Shown here piece by piece: positions 36,007 to 47,360 of a stretch of DNA of 64,000 bases. This stretch comes from Paramyrothecium sp. XJ0827 (taxonomy: Eukaryota > Ascomycota > Sordariomycetes > Hypocreales > Stachybotryaceae). Location of the stretch: the NCBI GenBank assembly GCA_020881915.1, contig JAJFPB010000004.1, forward strand, positions 2,046,001-2,110,000, written 5' to 3'. The position numbers and the translations under genes were made by a program. The stretch's first letter is position 1. Each line of letters starts with the position of its first letter. The notes under the pieces were generated by a model, which was not told the DNA's origin, made no database searches, and worked only from the letters and a program-made list of their open reading frames with translations.

Positions 36007-36240
36007 ATGAAGTTGTTCACAGTGTTGTCTATCCTCGCTGGGATGGCGCTTGCTGCGCCGGTCAGCCAGCAGGACGATGCTTACTTGGTAAGGCTTATAG
36101 AGCTTGCGAAGGTCGTCCAGTACTGATCAAGGTAGGCCTGCTTTACAGAATGCACCAACCGCAACAACTGCTTTCGACAACCCTTCCTACAGATTCAGGT
36201 ATGCTTGGGGAATTGCGCAAGGGGATGTAGCGGGAACTGA
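36007..36240 (+). CDS. Small secreted six-cysteine peptide
   Basis: Two exons (36007-36087 and 36136-36240) give a 61-residue product; the intron is 48 nt (GTAAGG donor, CTGAT branch, GGTAG acceptor). Residues 1-16 are a textbook fungal signal peptide (MKLFTVLSILAGMALA), cut before APVSQQ. The remaining 45 residues hold six cysteines spaced C-x3-C-x5-C-x10-C-x3-C-x3-C, starting ACFTEC and ending CLGNCARGCSGN. An even cysteine count in so short a mature chain is typical of disulfide-stabilised secreted peptides such as effectors, antimicrobials or toxin-like knottins. I do not recognise the family, and the spacing is not the classical defensin pattern. A second acceptor 13 nt downstream (exon from 36149) would give an alternative frame without the cysteine pattern, stopping at 36418. 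I favour the cysteine frame. Confidence 0.6.
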
Positions 36241-37010
36241 TGCACCGGTTTGTGGCTGGCCCGGAAAGGGTGGCCCTGGCAAGCAGCCAGCAATTGATTC
36301 AAGCTCAAGCAACCCCCCTGCGAAGCGCTGGGTATTTATTGTACGGGTAGAAGTCAACAGGAAAGTCCAGGACCTAAATATGATTCGAAAAAGAATATAC
36401 ATGCCCTTGAACCTATGATACCTGTGCAAATTTCTCCGGTCATTATTTTTGTCACGTTCAAGGCCGTTCCCAACCACATTTGCTCACTCGACAAGATGCC
36501 GAAGTCACTCAACTTCGAAACCTCGAAATTGCGTCGCCATTACGAACGGTTGAGGGGGTTGCTATGAACCACGTCCCTGAAGATATGAACATTAATTGAA
36601 CCTGGTGGATATCTTTCCTTCTGAGATCCGTGCCCGCGAATGGTAACATGGGTTGAAATCACGACCTCCAATGTCATAATGGCCATTGCGTTTTCTTTAG
36701 CTGGCGCAATTCATGTAGCTGCTTCGTCAAGGCAAAGAAAGCGCACGTGGGAATACAACCCTTGTACATTTCTCATCGCTTCCGTCGCATCTGCAAACCC
36801 CGGGCAGTCAGTCACAGTTCACGGTCCTGTTCGGCGATGCTTTTCGGCGGCGGCCCCACCGAGGCACCGAAACTCCGCAAATCCTTCGCCGGCGAACAAC
36901 TCCGCGCAAGAACACATAAATAACGAATGGACTACGTTGCGTTCTGTGAGCTTGAACTCATTACTTTCCTTCATATACAGCAATTCTACCCTCATTAGAG
37001 TTCTCGCAGC
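36241..37010. other. Intergenic before the MDR oxidoreductase
   Basis: The first 180 bp overlap the alternative reading frame of the small peptide gene (stop at 36418). The remainder is probably the promoter of the oxidoreductase. No other gene is seen. Confidence 0.4.
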
Positions 37011-38195
37011 ATGGCGGATCTTCCACCAACGATGCGGTCCCTGGTCGCGCCGCGGAAATGCAGACCAGCCGAGTATGAGGTTCGGGAGGTGGCCACGCCT
37101 CGCATCACGCTGCCGACACAGGTCCTCTTACGGATCCATGCAGCGTCCGTAATGACGGGAAATGCACAAATGGCAGCGGGTGACCTTGATCTGTTGATGC
37201 GGGCTGAGTAAGTCTACTTCATATCAATGGTCGAGGAAGCCGGCCAGTTAGTTGTGAAGCATATGACTGACCAGGAATGATGCATCAGATATCCGTTCCC
37301 GCTTGGCTCGGAGGCTGCCGGAGTGGTAGTCGCGGTAGGCCCGGAAGTCACAACAGCCAAGGTAGGCGACGAGGTCTACTGTGCGTGCGTAGAGAAGCCC
37401 TTTGTTCGGCCGCAGTTCCCTGGCTTGGTTTCCGAGTATGGCGTGGCGGAGGAGAAGTTTATCCTGTCAAAGCCATCCCATCTCTCATTCGAAGAGGTTG
37501 TTTCGCTCCTATCGAATGTCGCAACGGCGGAGCAGGCGATTCGGCGCGGGCTGCAGCTCCGAGGCGAGGAGAGCCTCGAAGGGAAGACCGTCTACATCCC
37601 AGCTGCGCTGAGTGGGACAGGCTCCATGGCCATCCAAGTCGCCAAGAACGTGTTTGGCGCGGCTCGCATCATCTCTACGGTGTCGACGCCGAAGCTGCAG
37701 CTCGTGGAGGAGCGTCTTCCTGGCATGGTCGACCAGGTCGTCGACTACAAGGCCCAGCGGGTACAGGATGTGATCCCCAAGGGCAGCGTCGACTTCGCGA
37801 TAAACACGCAGTTCGGCACCTACGACGAGTGCATCGCACTGGTAAAGCCTGCCACGGGCACTCTCGTGTCCATCGCCAGCGCTCCGTCCAGGGCCACTCT
37901 GGCGGAGCTGCTTGGCGCCGACCGGGTGTCGTGGTGGCTGGGTCTGTTGCTGGACGCCGCGCAGCTCTGGTACAGGTGGAAGGTACGCGGAACGGGCATC
38001 AAGTGGGAGTTTGTGTCGGGCAGCCTGCACATCAGGGAGGACCTCGAGCGGGCCGGGGAGATCATCGCCCGGGGCAAGGTCAAGCCGGTGATGCGGGTGG
38101 TGGAGCTGGAGGACGTGGACGCGGTGCGCGAGGGATGCGAGCAGTTGTTGAGTGGAAAGGGCGGGACTGGAAAACTGGTCATAAAGTTAATCTGA
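37011..38195 (+). CDS. Zinc-free MDR oxidoreductase (quinone oxidoreductase type)
   Basis: Two exons (37011-37207 and 37289-38195) encode 367 residues. It belongs to the medium-chain dehydrogenase/reductase superfamily. The N-terminal GroES-like part includes PTQVLLRIHAASVMTGNAQM, and exon 2 opens YPFPLGSEAAGVVVAVG, the usual substrate-domain core. The nucleotide-binding domain includes the strand-loop VYIPAALSGTGSMAIQVAK. The C-terminus has the family ending EGCEQLLSGKGGTGKLVIKL. The ligand set for catalytic zinc is absent, which points to the zinc-independent, NADPH-dependent quinone-oxidoreductase/enoyl-reductase branch. Substrate cannot be told. No biosynthetic core enzyme is nearby, so a role in secondary metabolism is not supported. 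The ATG chosen gives a full-length N-terminus. Confidence 0.88.
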
Positions 38196-38625
38196 ATATT
38201 TGTCCAAGTGAAATCGAGTTTTGCAGCTTTCCGAAATAAAGGCGCCGTGTTCAGAGACGATACTGCGTGAAGTGGTTGTTCACACTCACAGCTCGTCTTC
38301 GCTTCGCTTACACGCAACCGGATTGCCAGATTAGGAAGTCCACTAGCTCCACATATTGGACCGTAAAACACGGCCGCGTTGTCGCGAAACCTCTTAACGC
38401 GACGCACTGTCGCGCTCCTCCAGCCCCCCTTCCCGTGGACTTGTCATTTACATTGGTTCCATCCAAACCATCAAATTCACCATCTACCACGCAATCCTCG
38501 TATACCGTATCTCCAGGTTTACGCCAAAACCAATCTGTCGTTCTATTGCTCAGCAACGCATAATAGCATTTTCTTCCAGAATCTTCACATAGACCTCCCT
38601 CTTAGCTCGCATTAACGTCATCACA

Positions 38626-39341
38626 ATGGTCCTCAAGCGCAAGCGATCGCTCTCCGAGCTCTGTGGCTCGCCCTCGTCCACAACCTCTTCGGCCTCCAAC
38701 TTTTCCTTCAACTCTTCCTCGCCTCACAATGCGATCGTCTTGAACATCTCTCCTCGCGCGTCGTTCGCGTCACCCGCCCACCTCAACAGCCGCACCATGA
38801 AGCGCTTCCGCGACAACCGCCCATCCGAGGAGGAAGTTCACCGTAAGTTCGGGTAAACCATGCTGCTGGGAAGCATAGCACACCAAACTCATATGTTTCC
38901 CCTTCAGAACGTACGCTCGACGCCCTATTCGCTGCGCAACGCCAGCAGCCTCGGCCATCGATACCGATGCCGCCGCAGCAATCTCACCTACCTGAACCAT
39001 CCGAAGCCATATCAACGGGGGGCCAACAGTCTTTACACCGTTTCTGGAACATCGGCTCCGCTCCAAGCTCGGCCAAGTCATTGCAGACTGCCCTTCCACA
39101 GCAGGGCACAGTGCCCTCGAACTGCGAGGACTGTGGGACCACTCTCGGCGGCACGGATGAAATGGAGCTTGACGACCTCAGCAACGAGAACAGCAATACA
39201 TGTGGCGCTTGCGGGAAGCACGTCTGCTTCAGCTGCTCCGTCAGCAAGCTTGGGGAGGATAAGAGATGCCTACAATGTGCCGGCCAGAAAGTCTGGGTTG
39301 GTGGGATCGGATGGACCAATGTCAATGTCCCCGTCTGCTAG
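38626..39341 (+). CDS. Cys-rich zinc-binding-like protein, function unknown
   Basis: Two exons (38626-38842 and 38908-39341) encode 216 residues. The N-terminal 75 residues are basic and Ser-rich (MVLKRKRSLSELCG...) with a nuclear look. A helix-like segment (QRTLDALFAAQRQQ) and a Pro/Gln/Ser linker with HRFWNI follow. The C-terminal half has four CxxC pairs: CEDC, CGAC, CFSC and CLQC, in a zinc-ribbon or FYVE/treble-clef-like order. Such small proteins recur in Sordariomycetes without a characterised function, as far as I know. A zinc-binding nuclear role is inference. It is convergent with the MPDU1 gene, with 394 bp between stops. Confidence 0.78.
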
Positions 39342-39735
39342 GCGGATCTCGCGATGTGGCATGAATGGCGTTGTCGTTGCATTTTCTTGGCGTTAGCGTT
39401 GCGTTAAATCTCCTGGGAAGGCTGGCGACAATTGGCGTTTCTAGTGAGGGTTAATGATTATTGGGGTCCTACAGGAAGTTGATTCTGTCATATCGGGCAA
39501 TGCATACGGACAGGAATGAAAGCACACAGACTAATTTCTGTTGATTGGAAGCGTCTCGTTTGATGACTGCAGTTCACAGCTAGCTTGTTATTACACAAAT
39601 GTACAAGTACATCATCACGAATAGGAAATCACCGTCCCTTCACGTTGTTGTTTGCCAGCAAGATAAAGGTGAAAACAAAGATATTATTAAAAGAGATAAT
39701 CAACAGACCATAGCATAATGGTCATCTACGTCGCT
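39342..39735. other. Convergent 3' intergenic spacer
   Basis: Holds the 3' ends of the plus-strand Cys-rich gene and the minus-strand MPDU1 gene. Nothing else is seen. Confidence 0.5.
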
Positions 39736-40640
39736 CTAGCCACGACGTCGGGTAGTAGGTCCCTTCTTGGGTGTCGCGGTGGAGGTAGCCGTCGCGGCTT
39801 CGACAGGAAGCTGCTTCCGCTTGCCCTTCGCCTTCTCCGAAGGAGCGTTCCAGTAGTAGATCATTTGGAGGGCAAGGACGGCGTTGAGGAGGAAGCCGGA
39901 GATGAATCCATACAGAATGAGCTTGTCGTCGACCTCCTGGAGGGTGGTGAAGATTCGCGACAACGAACCAGCCAGGTAGTTGAACACCTAGAGGCAATGT
40001 TAGCGCAAAATTCAGAGATAATTGATCACGTAGGTCAGCTTACCGCGAAGGCGCTCAGCTGGCCAGTGCCTCCTTGCTGCCAGATGGCGACAATCTGCGG
40101 CAGCTTGCTAGCAACGCCCAGCAAGCCCGCGAACGCCTGCATGAAGCTCAGCGTCTTCATATCCATCAGCGACTCGCCGAACAGGAGCGCGGCGGAGCTG
40201 GCCAGGGTAGCGATGAGGATAGCGGCTGCACTGGCCCTTCCGCTGTACTTGAGGACGAGGATGGAGATGATGACATTCTGCCCGAGGATCAGGGCCGTCT
40301 CGCCGTACGTGCTGAAAGGGAAACCGTTGCGGAAGTTGTAGGCGAGGGTGATCAGGTAGGCGTTGGTCTCGAGGAGGTACGACAGGAAGGACACGCCCTC
40401 GGCGGACTGGGACTGGATGAGCTTGAGGATCTGCGGGACCTTGACGATGGACGAGGCTGCGATGATGCCGATGCCCAGGCCCTTGCTGATGGCGTACTTG
40501 AGGCACTCGGTGTTCTCAAGGTCCACGTCGAGTAGGAGCGCCTTGTAGCATGTCTCGCCGATGATGGACACGCCGAGGTCGCGAATCGGCGCGGGGAGGT
40601 TGTGCGTGATGGGCTGGACGGCGGTTCGTAGCGCGTCCAT
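39736..40640 (-). CDS. MPDU1: MPDU1-like PQ-loop protein (dolichol-P-mannose utilisation)
   Basis: Two exons (40640-40044 and 39987-39736) encode 282 residues. MPDU1 (Lec35 in mammals) is an ER membrane protein needed for use of mannose-P-dolichol and glucose-P-dolichol in N-glycan, GPI and O-mannose pathways. Two PQ-loop repeats are visible: IVKVPQILKLIQSQSAEGVS (about residue 65) and ASKLPQIVAIWQQGGTGQLS (about residue 180). About seven hydrophobic helices surround them. The N-terminus contains the conserved LGVSIIGETCYKALL with an acidic pair (DVDLENTECLK) before the first repeat. The basic C-terminus (KAKGKRKQ ... RRRG) is cytosolic in type. The divergent neighbour begins 1.2 kb away. Confidence 0.9.
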
Positions 40641-41884
40641 GATGAGGAGAATGGCGCAGTCGCTCTATCGCCGGGAAATGGAAGAAAAGAAAAAGGGAAG
40701 AAGAAAAGAAAACCACGAGGCTTTTGCCTGTGAGTTGTCACTTCACAGATTCGCGGTTAGAGGTAAAGTCGCCAGAAGCGCATTCGGCGGGTTTTGGTTG
40801 CGACTTACAAGTCTGACACGAAGGAGGCTTTTTCTACTAATCGAAATGTCACAAGAACACGCTGTACAATCTGATGGTTCGTCACGCACTGAGCTGTGGT
40901 GGTTGGTGCCTTGCACGTACATCATAGGTACGTACCTTATCTTCTTTTGAGGTGCCCTGCCCTCCGATAAGGTACCTCTGATAGAAGCTGGCCACATCGA
41001 GTCGATTCACTTACCCTGTATCAAAGTAGGGAAGTGGCATGACATCAGCTCAACCGGCCTTTTGTATTGTTAGCCTTGTAGGCTTTCGACACGCACACCA
41101 GCCACAGGCTCAGCCCAGACGCATGGCATGGGGTGCGCACTGAAGCTACGGTATTGCGTTTAAAAAGAGGCTCCAGTGGAGGGACTAATGCAACGGCTAA
41201 AGCAGGGAATCCCACGGGGCTGAGCATTTGCTGTTCAGACGACTTGCGGGCTAGTCTTGGAGCTTGCTTGCGGACGCATGGCCATCCATGTCACCCGTCC
41301 CATATCATATCATTCAGATGGCCCCAGAATTCGCCAGACAGGGTACTTGGCTGGCGCGGCGGCTTGGCTGGGCTCACCGCAATCCCAGGAACCACGACCG
41401 CGTATACGGCGATTTCGCCTCAGGTTGAACGACAAGACCAGGCAAGGTAGCACACAGCACAGCGCAGCCAGCCAGTATTAAGAGACCGGGATGCACGTGT
41501 CAGCCAACGAGGGGTTGCTGTGGCCCCCTCACCCCCCCAAATCCAGGTTGTCCGGAGTCGCATTTGCACCACCATCAAGCCAGCACCTGGACCAGGGCCC
41601 CCCTCTATTGCGTTGCGGCCCATCCGCCGTCTAGGCACGCAGTGGGTTTCTGACCAAATATCCTTGCCTTGCCTTGCCTTGCCTTGCCTCGTCCATTTCG
41701 AGAGGCTCGTGATTTTAGGCAGGCTGCTCGCCGCCCGCCGTCGTTTGTTTTATGACATCGTTAAAACGCTTCGTCCCTGCATCTCGCTCGAGGTGAAGCA
41801 GCAACCTCTCCTCCCAGCACACACATTACCAGATCGAATGTCACGGGCTGTTGAAATCCCGCTTCGCCGTCACGCCGAGTCGCC
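40641..41884. other. Divergent promoter region of MPDU1 and the DUF7514-like gene
   Basis: About 1.2 kb between divergent starts. It contains palindromic TACGTACCTTA/AAGGTACCTC words at 40918-40982 and a CCTTG pentamer array at 41662-41687. No gene is seen. Confidence 0.45.
41662..41687. repeat. CCTTG pentanucleotide repeat
   Basis: Five CCTTG units in the promoter-proximal DNA of the plus-strand DUF7514-like gene, about 200 bp before its ATG. Confidence 0.8.
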
Positions 41885-43770
41885 ATGGGCACGCCCGCAT
41901 CCGAAGCGAAGCCGTCGTCGGCTGTCGACTATGTCTACATGTTCGAGAAGGACAAGAGCCCGACAATCCAGCTAGACGCTCTCCTTCGCGCCATTGCCAA
42001 GCACATTGTAAAGTGCCCTCTGCGCACATGTCGCGCAGCCTGTCGCCGAGCGCGCGCGCGAAGCTAACATGAATCCGACGACAGATCCACGAAGTTGGCG
42101 ACAAGCACGAGAAGCATCTTAACCCCAAGAAGCTCGCCGCCTTCTACAAGGCCGTTGGCGGCGACTACGACTGTACGTAACTATATGGGCCCCCTCCCTC
42201 TCCTTCCTCCCGCCTCCCCCACCGGGAGTTCGCCCTGTTAATGGTACCCCGTGAATCAGCGCTCTTCGTGGATATGCCACATCCTTCCATCTCCTATGTC
42301 TGGCAAATCACTGGCTGCCAACATACGCTGCAGCCCACCGAGAACGACTTCGCGCCGCCGTCTGTGCCCGCATTGACCTTCAGAGGCTTCTCGAGGTGGG
42401 AGTCGCTTGAAATATTACTTGGGCCAGAGGAGCATGTTCCCTTCATGCAGTTCGCCGTCAAAAACTGGGCTCTGAAGCATCCCGAGACAGGCGAGGCTTT
42501 CCCTGCAGATTTGCCCAGGGACGTCTTCCCCGCCGTGGCGGATGCTGATGTAGATCGTTGGCATCAGTCGTGTGCGCAGAAGCTGAGGACCGAAGCCGCC
42601 GTAAAGAACGCAACGCCGTCGACCAAGCCGGAACCCGTGCCTGAAAACCAATCTCCCAAATTTGCTTACGTCCACGTGCGGAAGCCTTTCCCGGAACAGC
42701 CAACATGGAAGAGGCACGTGGACACCGCGCACCTGAACCGTGGACACTCCTACAATCAGCCACCCGGCAGATACGCCTCTTCCAAGGGCTCGGACCGTTC
42801 GCCTGACAGAGGACGACATGATTCACCTCCCAAGGCACAGGCCAGACGGCGAAGTTTCTCGGACATTCCTTCGCCCACCGGTCATGAACCACCCCTCCAT
42901 GCGTTTCCGAGTCCCTATGACGATCGGAACTCAAAGAGACCGGCGGAGCAACGTCGAAGGCATAGCCATCCCAGGCACTACTCGAGTGAAGAGAGCTCCG
43001 AGGAAGAGCCTGTGCCGACTAAACCGAAGCGGCATCAGCATCCAGAATCCCCCCCGCCTCCATCGGTGCGCCGGTTCGTCCCGCCATCGGCACCGCAACC
43101 CCCACCGGCGACCAATAGCCCTCCACCCTCATTTCGTCCACACAGGCCTGATGTGCGGCCAGATGACCACAAGAAAAGGAACGTTCCTAGCCCGCGAGGT
43201 TCTCTTCGCAACAAGCTAAGCGAAACCGTGTCGAACATTCTCCCCAACGGACTAGTGGATCGTCCAAGGAATACCGCCAGACATGGCTCTTATAATGAGC
43301 CCCTGCGACCACGGCGCAGTCGTGATCATTTCCAGCCTTCGCGCCTGAGCCATGTTTATTCCGACGATCAGTCGGGCGAGAGTATCGGGGAAGAAAGCAG
43401 TGAAGACGAGCAACAGCGACGGCGAAGGTCGCGTGATGAGCGTGATCGCGAGCGGGATCGCGAGCGGGAACGCGAACGTTATCGGGATAGGGGCAGGCCA
43501 CGGGACCAAGACCGCGACCTGGAAGACGAAAGAGATATGGGCAGCCGACGGGAGCGGCAGTATCTACAGAGGCCGCCTATCGAGCGAAGAACGAGTAGTC
43601 ACGCGGACATCGACCGGCGACGGGATCATCCTGCATTTGATGCGCACAACAGGGACCGGCTAAAAGAGGACAGGAAGCGATGGGATAGGCGGTCGCAGGA
43701 TGAGAGAGGTTCCAGTCCAATGACCGGCGTCAACGGCCGGCGGTATCATCCCGAGCCTGCCTACGGGTAG
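41885..43770 (+). CDS. DUF7514-like protein with charged Arg/Asp/Glu-rich tail
   Basis: Three exons (41885-42007, 42085-42172, 42260-43770) encode 573 residues, and both introns restore frame. The first 190 residues form the globular part: VYMFEKDKSPTIQLDALLRA, then a HEKHLNPKKLAAFYKAVGGD segment, then a long conserved-looking block (SYVWQITGCQHTLQP ... LTFRGFSRWESLEILLGPEE). This matches what I know as the DUF7514 domain of ascomycete hypothetical proteins. The remaining 380 residues are disordered: Pro/Ser/His-rich, then a dense RDRERDRERERER-like block near residue 450, as in nuclear RNA-associated proteins. No enzyme motif is seen. A role in nucleic-acid association is only inference from the RD/RE tail. 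Confidence 0.8.
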
Positions 43771-46331
43771 ACAATGGCGGCCAGGGCTCGCAAGAGAGTC
43801 TGCACTAACGAACTGATGACTACAATGGAGTATTTTATTTGAATGGTAATCAAGCGATTCCTGTCACGATCATTTTATCTCATGCTATTTGTATAAGACG
43901 AGAGTATATCAAAACAACTACCCTACGACAAGCTGAAGTGCTGGTAGAAACCCAGGCTAAGGGTGCTATTTGACCGTGATATGTAGTCAAAGGGACAATT
44001 CTGAGATTGAGTCGAGTAGTATAATTAGTTCCCCCAGCAATAAGTGGCCCTGTGAACAGTGTTTGGGTGATCTTATAGCAACAGCTCATAAGGTGCCTGT
44101 AGCAAGATTGGCCGTATTTCATGGATGTTGTTTGAGATACATCCAGTCCTCTTGCTTACTCAATGTAGGGTAGGCCCGGGCGTTGGCATTGCATCCACCT
44201 GCTAACGGCAGTCCGCCGCTCCGGTAGAAGGTCTCCGCAGCGGCACGGAGCGCGGGACATTAGTACGGAGTTGCATGGCTTGTCAGCTAAGAAGTTCGTC
44301 GGATGAGGATGGTGCCCAAGTTCTAATCTCAAAGTTCCACGTCGGTACCAGGTGAAAACGAACTGAAGCGTTTCTCACCTGGTCCGGGTCACCATTTAAG
44401 AGAGGCGGCGCCGTCGGTGTTTCAAGTGATCACTTATCCACCACACTGGTGTGAACGTGGGGTGCTGGATTGTGACTGATAATTTTGCAATGGGGTGGCC
44501 AAGGAACAGAACTTGCAACTGAATGGGGGTCATGGGTGGATGAGAAGGGAAAATGATAGTTGGATGACAGTACTACTGCACTAAGGTAGGGGGCTGCAAT
44601 ATGCACACCAAGTCCACCGGAACGGGGCCGCTGGGCTTTGAACCCCATCTCTACATTAGGTTGTCGCCTTCTCGAAAAGCGTGAAGTGAGTCGAGCGAGT
44701 AACAAAATATCTTTGTAAAGGAGACGTTGGATTTCAGGTTGTGAAACCGGAGCGATGAATACGACGAATGCACGCGGGGACTGTTGCGAAAAGAGAAAAT
44801 GTGGATGAGGGATGGAGATGAAAATGGTGTTTGGACAGGGCAGGGTGAAGGAGGCTCGGTTCCATGCAGCAGGATGACAGTGTGAAGGTTGAAGGTTGAA
44901 GGTTCAAGAGTGCTGGATCAGCAAGCCATATAACCGTATCCGGAAACAGGTTACGAATGGAAAGGCGTTGGTGTCGAAGTTCACGGCGAATTTCGAAGCG
45001 ACGCCTTGCCGTACGGAGGAATTCGAAGCTGGAGGGGCACCGAACGGGCCCAGGACGCCGTGCCTTGGATGTTGCATCTCGCGGGTGGATGGATGCTGGG
45101 CGCCCTAGTCCCGGAGTGGGATGCGGGAGGGAGTGACAAGTCGAGCCGTCTCGTCCAATCGAGGGGCAGGGAGGCGCACTCTGGCAATCAGGCACGAGGC
45201 GCCTGGCTGGGTGACTGTGAGATTACAGCACAGAGATGGGGGGGATGCGTCTGTGACTGGCGCTTGTACTCTAGGTGAGGCGAAGTGCGGTACGGCAAGG
45301 CAGAGGTATGCACAAGATACAATTCACCTTCAGATTCGTCTTGGCTGTTGATAGTGGTGAACCCTCAAGGGCGAAATGGCACGTAATCATTGTGCTTGAT
45401 AGCTGACAGCCAAGTCCGCGGGGCAGCTCTTCATTGCTCGAGATTTCCTAACAGAGTAGGGATACAGTCCACGGCAGTCCACGACAAGACACGGCGCAAG
45501 GCAACAACTGGCCCGTCTCCTGGAGGATGGTGTGCCTGGCCCGTACCTTAGACTATTCCGCTGCACCTGTAGGGCGGCGCACCCACCACCCACCACCACC
45601 CCCCAGCGTGGGAACTGTAACTCGACTTACAGGGACCCCTGGCACTCCCGTGTCCTGCAGGCAAAGCAGCGTTAACCCACGTTGGCTGCGACTCGAGCTT
45701 TTTTGACGCCGGTGCTTTAAAATAATAAGGCAGCCTTGACCGTCTGACCTTCCCTCGGCTTCGATGCGAATCTTCGTCTCCTCTGCGTCCCGTCCGTGAC
45801 CCGTGTCTTCTTTTTTTCTTTCTCAATTTCCCCATCTCGTCTTGACGCGACCCTTTCTCGACTTTCGGTTCTGCCACTCTCGTGTCGTGCTCGACGGCCC
45901 TGCATTCCTGAGTCTAGACCCTTCACGCAGATCAGATCGCCGCCCCCCCAGGCGCTACTGAATTTCCCGCTACTACTGGAGGTGTACTTCGGCTTGCCCG
46001 TTGCCATAAGCGGCCGATAACACCCGGGCTTCGAGACAAGCCATCCCGACCGTCGATTGATTGGGCTCTGCGCTTCCCACTGTTTTCTGGAACCAAACTC
46101 CGGCACCCAACCAGCAAAACAAAACTCCCTCTGGGCCGCCGCGGTCTTTCTCTCCTTCCACCTCGCCAGCAGCTCTCGGCGGCGTCCACTCTCGTTCCTC
46201 CATCCTCCGCCAGCGAATCCCCGCGTCCCTCCCGACGGCACCGAATAGCGTTTCGGACATCCCTCAGGAAACCCCCCTCTCCGTCAGCAGTGCGGCATCT
46301 TTACGGTCCGCTTCCCAACAACATCGCCATC
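43771..46331. other. 2.5-kb intergenic region
   Basis: No supported gene. A minus-strand frame of 153 codons at 44734-45195 has Pro/His/Ser composition and no domain. Three near-perfect GAAGGTT repeats lie at about 44884-44905. The last 600 bp are C/T-rich and likely the leader of the next gene. Confidence 0.45.
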
Positions 46332-47360
46332 ATGAAGGGCCAGGCCGTCGACCAGATCGTGTACGAGTACATGTTCCCCAAGCCCAAGTCCACCGACCCG
46401 CAGAACTTCCACGCCTTCCTGCAACGAAACCTGATACCCGAGGTCCGCCAGGAGACTCATGCCTTTTACGGCCATCTCGAGACCCAGGAGGCCAAATACC
46501 CCGGCCTCGACTACACTCACAACACTCACCGCATTCGTCTCAGTCGGTGGCCGTGGCACCGCCGTCTCTTCCGCGCATTCGACAACCTCCGCCTCACCGA
46601 CTCGGAGATTGCGGGGCTGACCAAATGGGAGGGCACCAAGTGGGCCAAGGACAAGTTTGAAAGGGAGGAGGGCATCACCATCAGGGACACCACGGCCGAT
46701 GACTTCCCCGATTGGGTCGAGCCCGTCGAGCGGCCGCGCGCGCGTACCACTGTCACCACTACCACCACAGCCCCTCCCATCACGAACAATACCACCACCA
46801 CCATCACCACCACCACTACCGCCGCCAGCATCACAGTGATCGACGTGGATTCAATCGAGGATGACGACGATAGGCTGGACGGAGAGGACAGTGACGAGGA
46901 GCTGGAGAGCGTGGGAGCGGAGCTGAACGAGCGTCTTCGCGCGCAAGTGGCGAGACGCGAAGCTGGTGACAATGTTGTCCTGGACGAGGCGTGGGAGCAG
47001 TGGCTTAAGAACGCCATTGAATCAGGCGAGCTCACCTTTCTTACCGAACACATCACCGACGAGCTCTTCCAGCGGGCAAGCGCATCAGCAGGCATCTCTG
47101 CTGCGCTTATCCCCCCCGCCATGATCAGCGCCGCCCGGGCGGGCCAGTGGTCCGAGATACCCGAGTCTCTCCAACCTATGCTCCGTCGCACGCTCAACCT
47201 TGAAGCGTCTACTGCTCGTATGCCCGCCACAGACTCTCCGGGTCGGTCTGTGGGCTCCAGCGCTCCGCGCAGGCAATTCCTTGACGAGGCCCGTGCCTCA
47301 CGGAATCAGCAATGGTCAGCTTATGTGTCCGATGCGCCCAATACGGCTGCGAGAGGTTAA
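46332..47360 (+). CDS. Conserved fungal protein of unknown function
   Basis: A single exon encodes 342 residues from the first in-frame ATG (46332); the upstream opening is GTG. The N-terminal 130 residues look globular (DQIVYEYMFPKPKS, GLDYTHNTHRIRLSRWPWHR, EIAGLTKWEGTKWAKDKFER) and are the part I would expect to be conserved. Residues about 136-168 are a Thr-rich low-complexity stretch, followed by an acidic run (SIEDDDDRLDGEDSDEELES). The C-terminal part is helical with several hydrophobic patches. No known domain or catalytic motif is recognised. Promoter DNA is pyrimidine-rich. It is a real gene by length, codon use and composition; function is open. Confidence 0.78.
   Translation: MKGQAVDQIVYEYMFPKPKSTDPQNFHAFLQRNLIPEVRQETHAFYGHLETQEAKYPGLDYTHNTHRIRLSRWPWHRRLFRAFDNLRLTDSEIAGLTKWEGTKWAKDKFEREEGITIRDTTADDFPDWVEPVERPRARTTVTTTTTAPPITNNTTTTITTTTTAASITVIDVDSIEDDDDRLDGEDSDEELESVGAELNERLRAQVARREAGDNVVLDEAWEQWLKNAIESGELTFLTEHITDELFQRASASAGISAALIPPAMISAARAGQWSEIPESLQPMLRRTLNLEASTARMPATDSPGRSVGSSAPRRQFLDEARASRNQQWSAYVSDAPNTAARG

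Noticed and set aside
36640..37152. Long frame overlapping the first exon of the MDR oxidoreductase
   Set aside because: Out of frame with the conserved oxidoreductase exon and of promoter-like composition.
44734..45195. A 153-codon minus-strand frame
   Set aside because: Composition is Pro/His/Ser-biased and unstructured, no splice partners or motif, and it lies in a pyrimidine-biased spacer.
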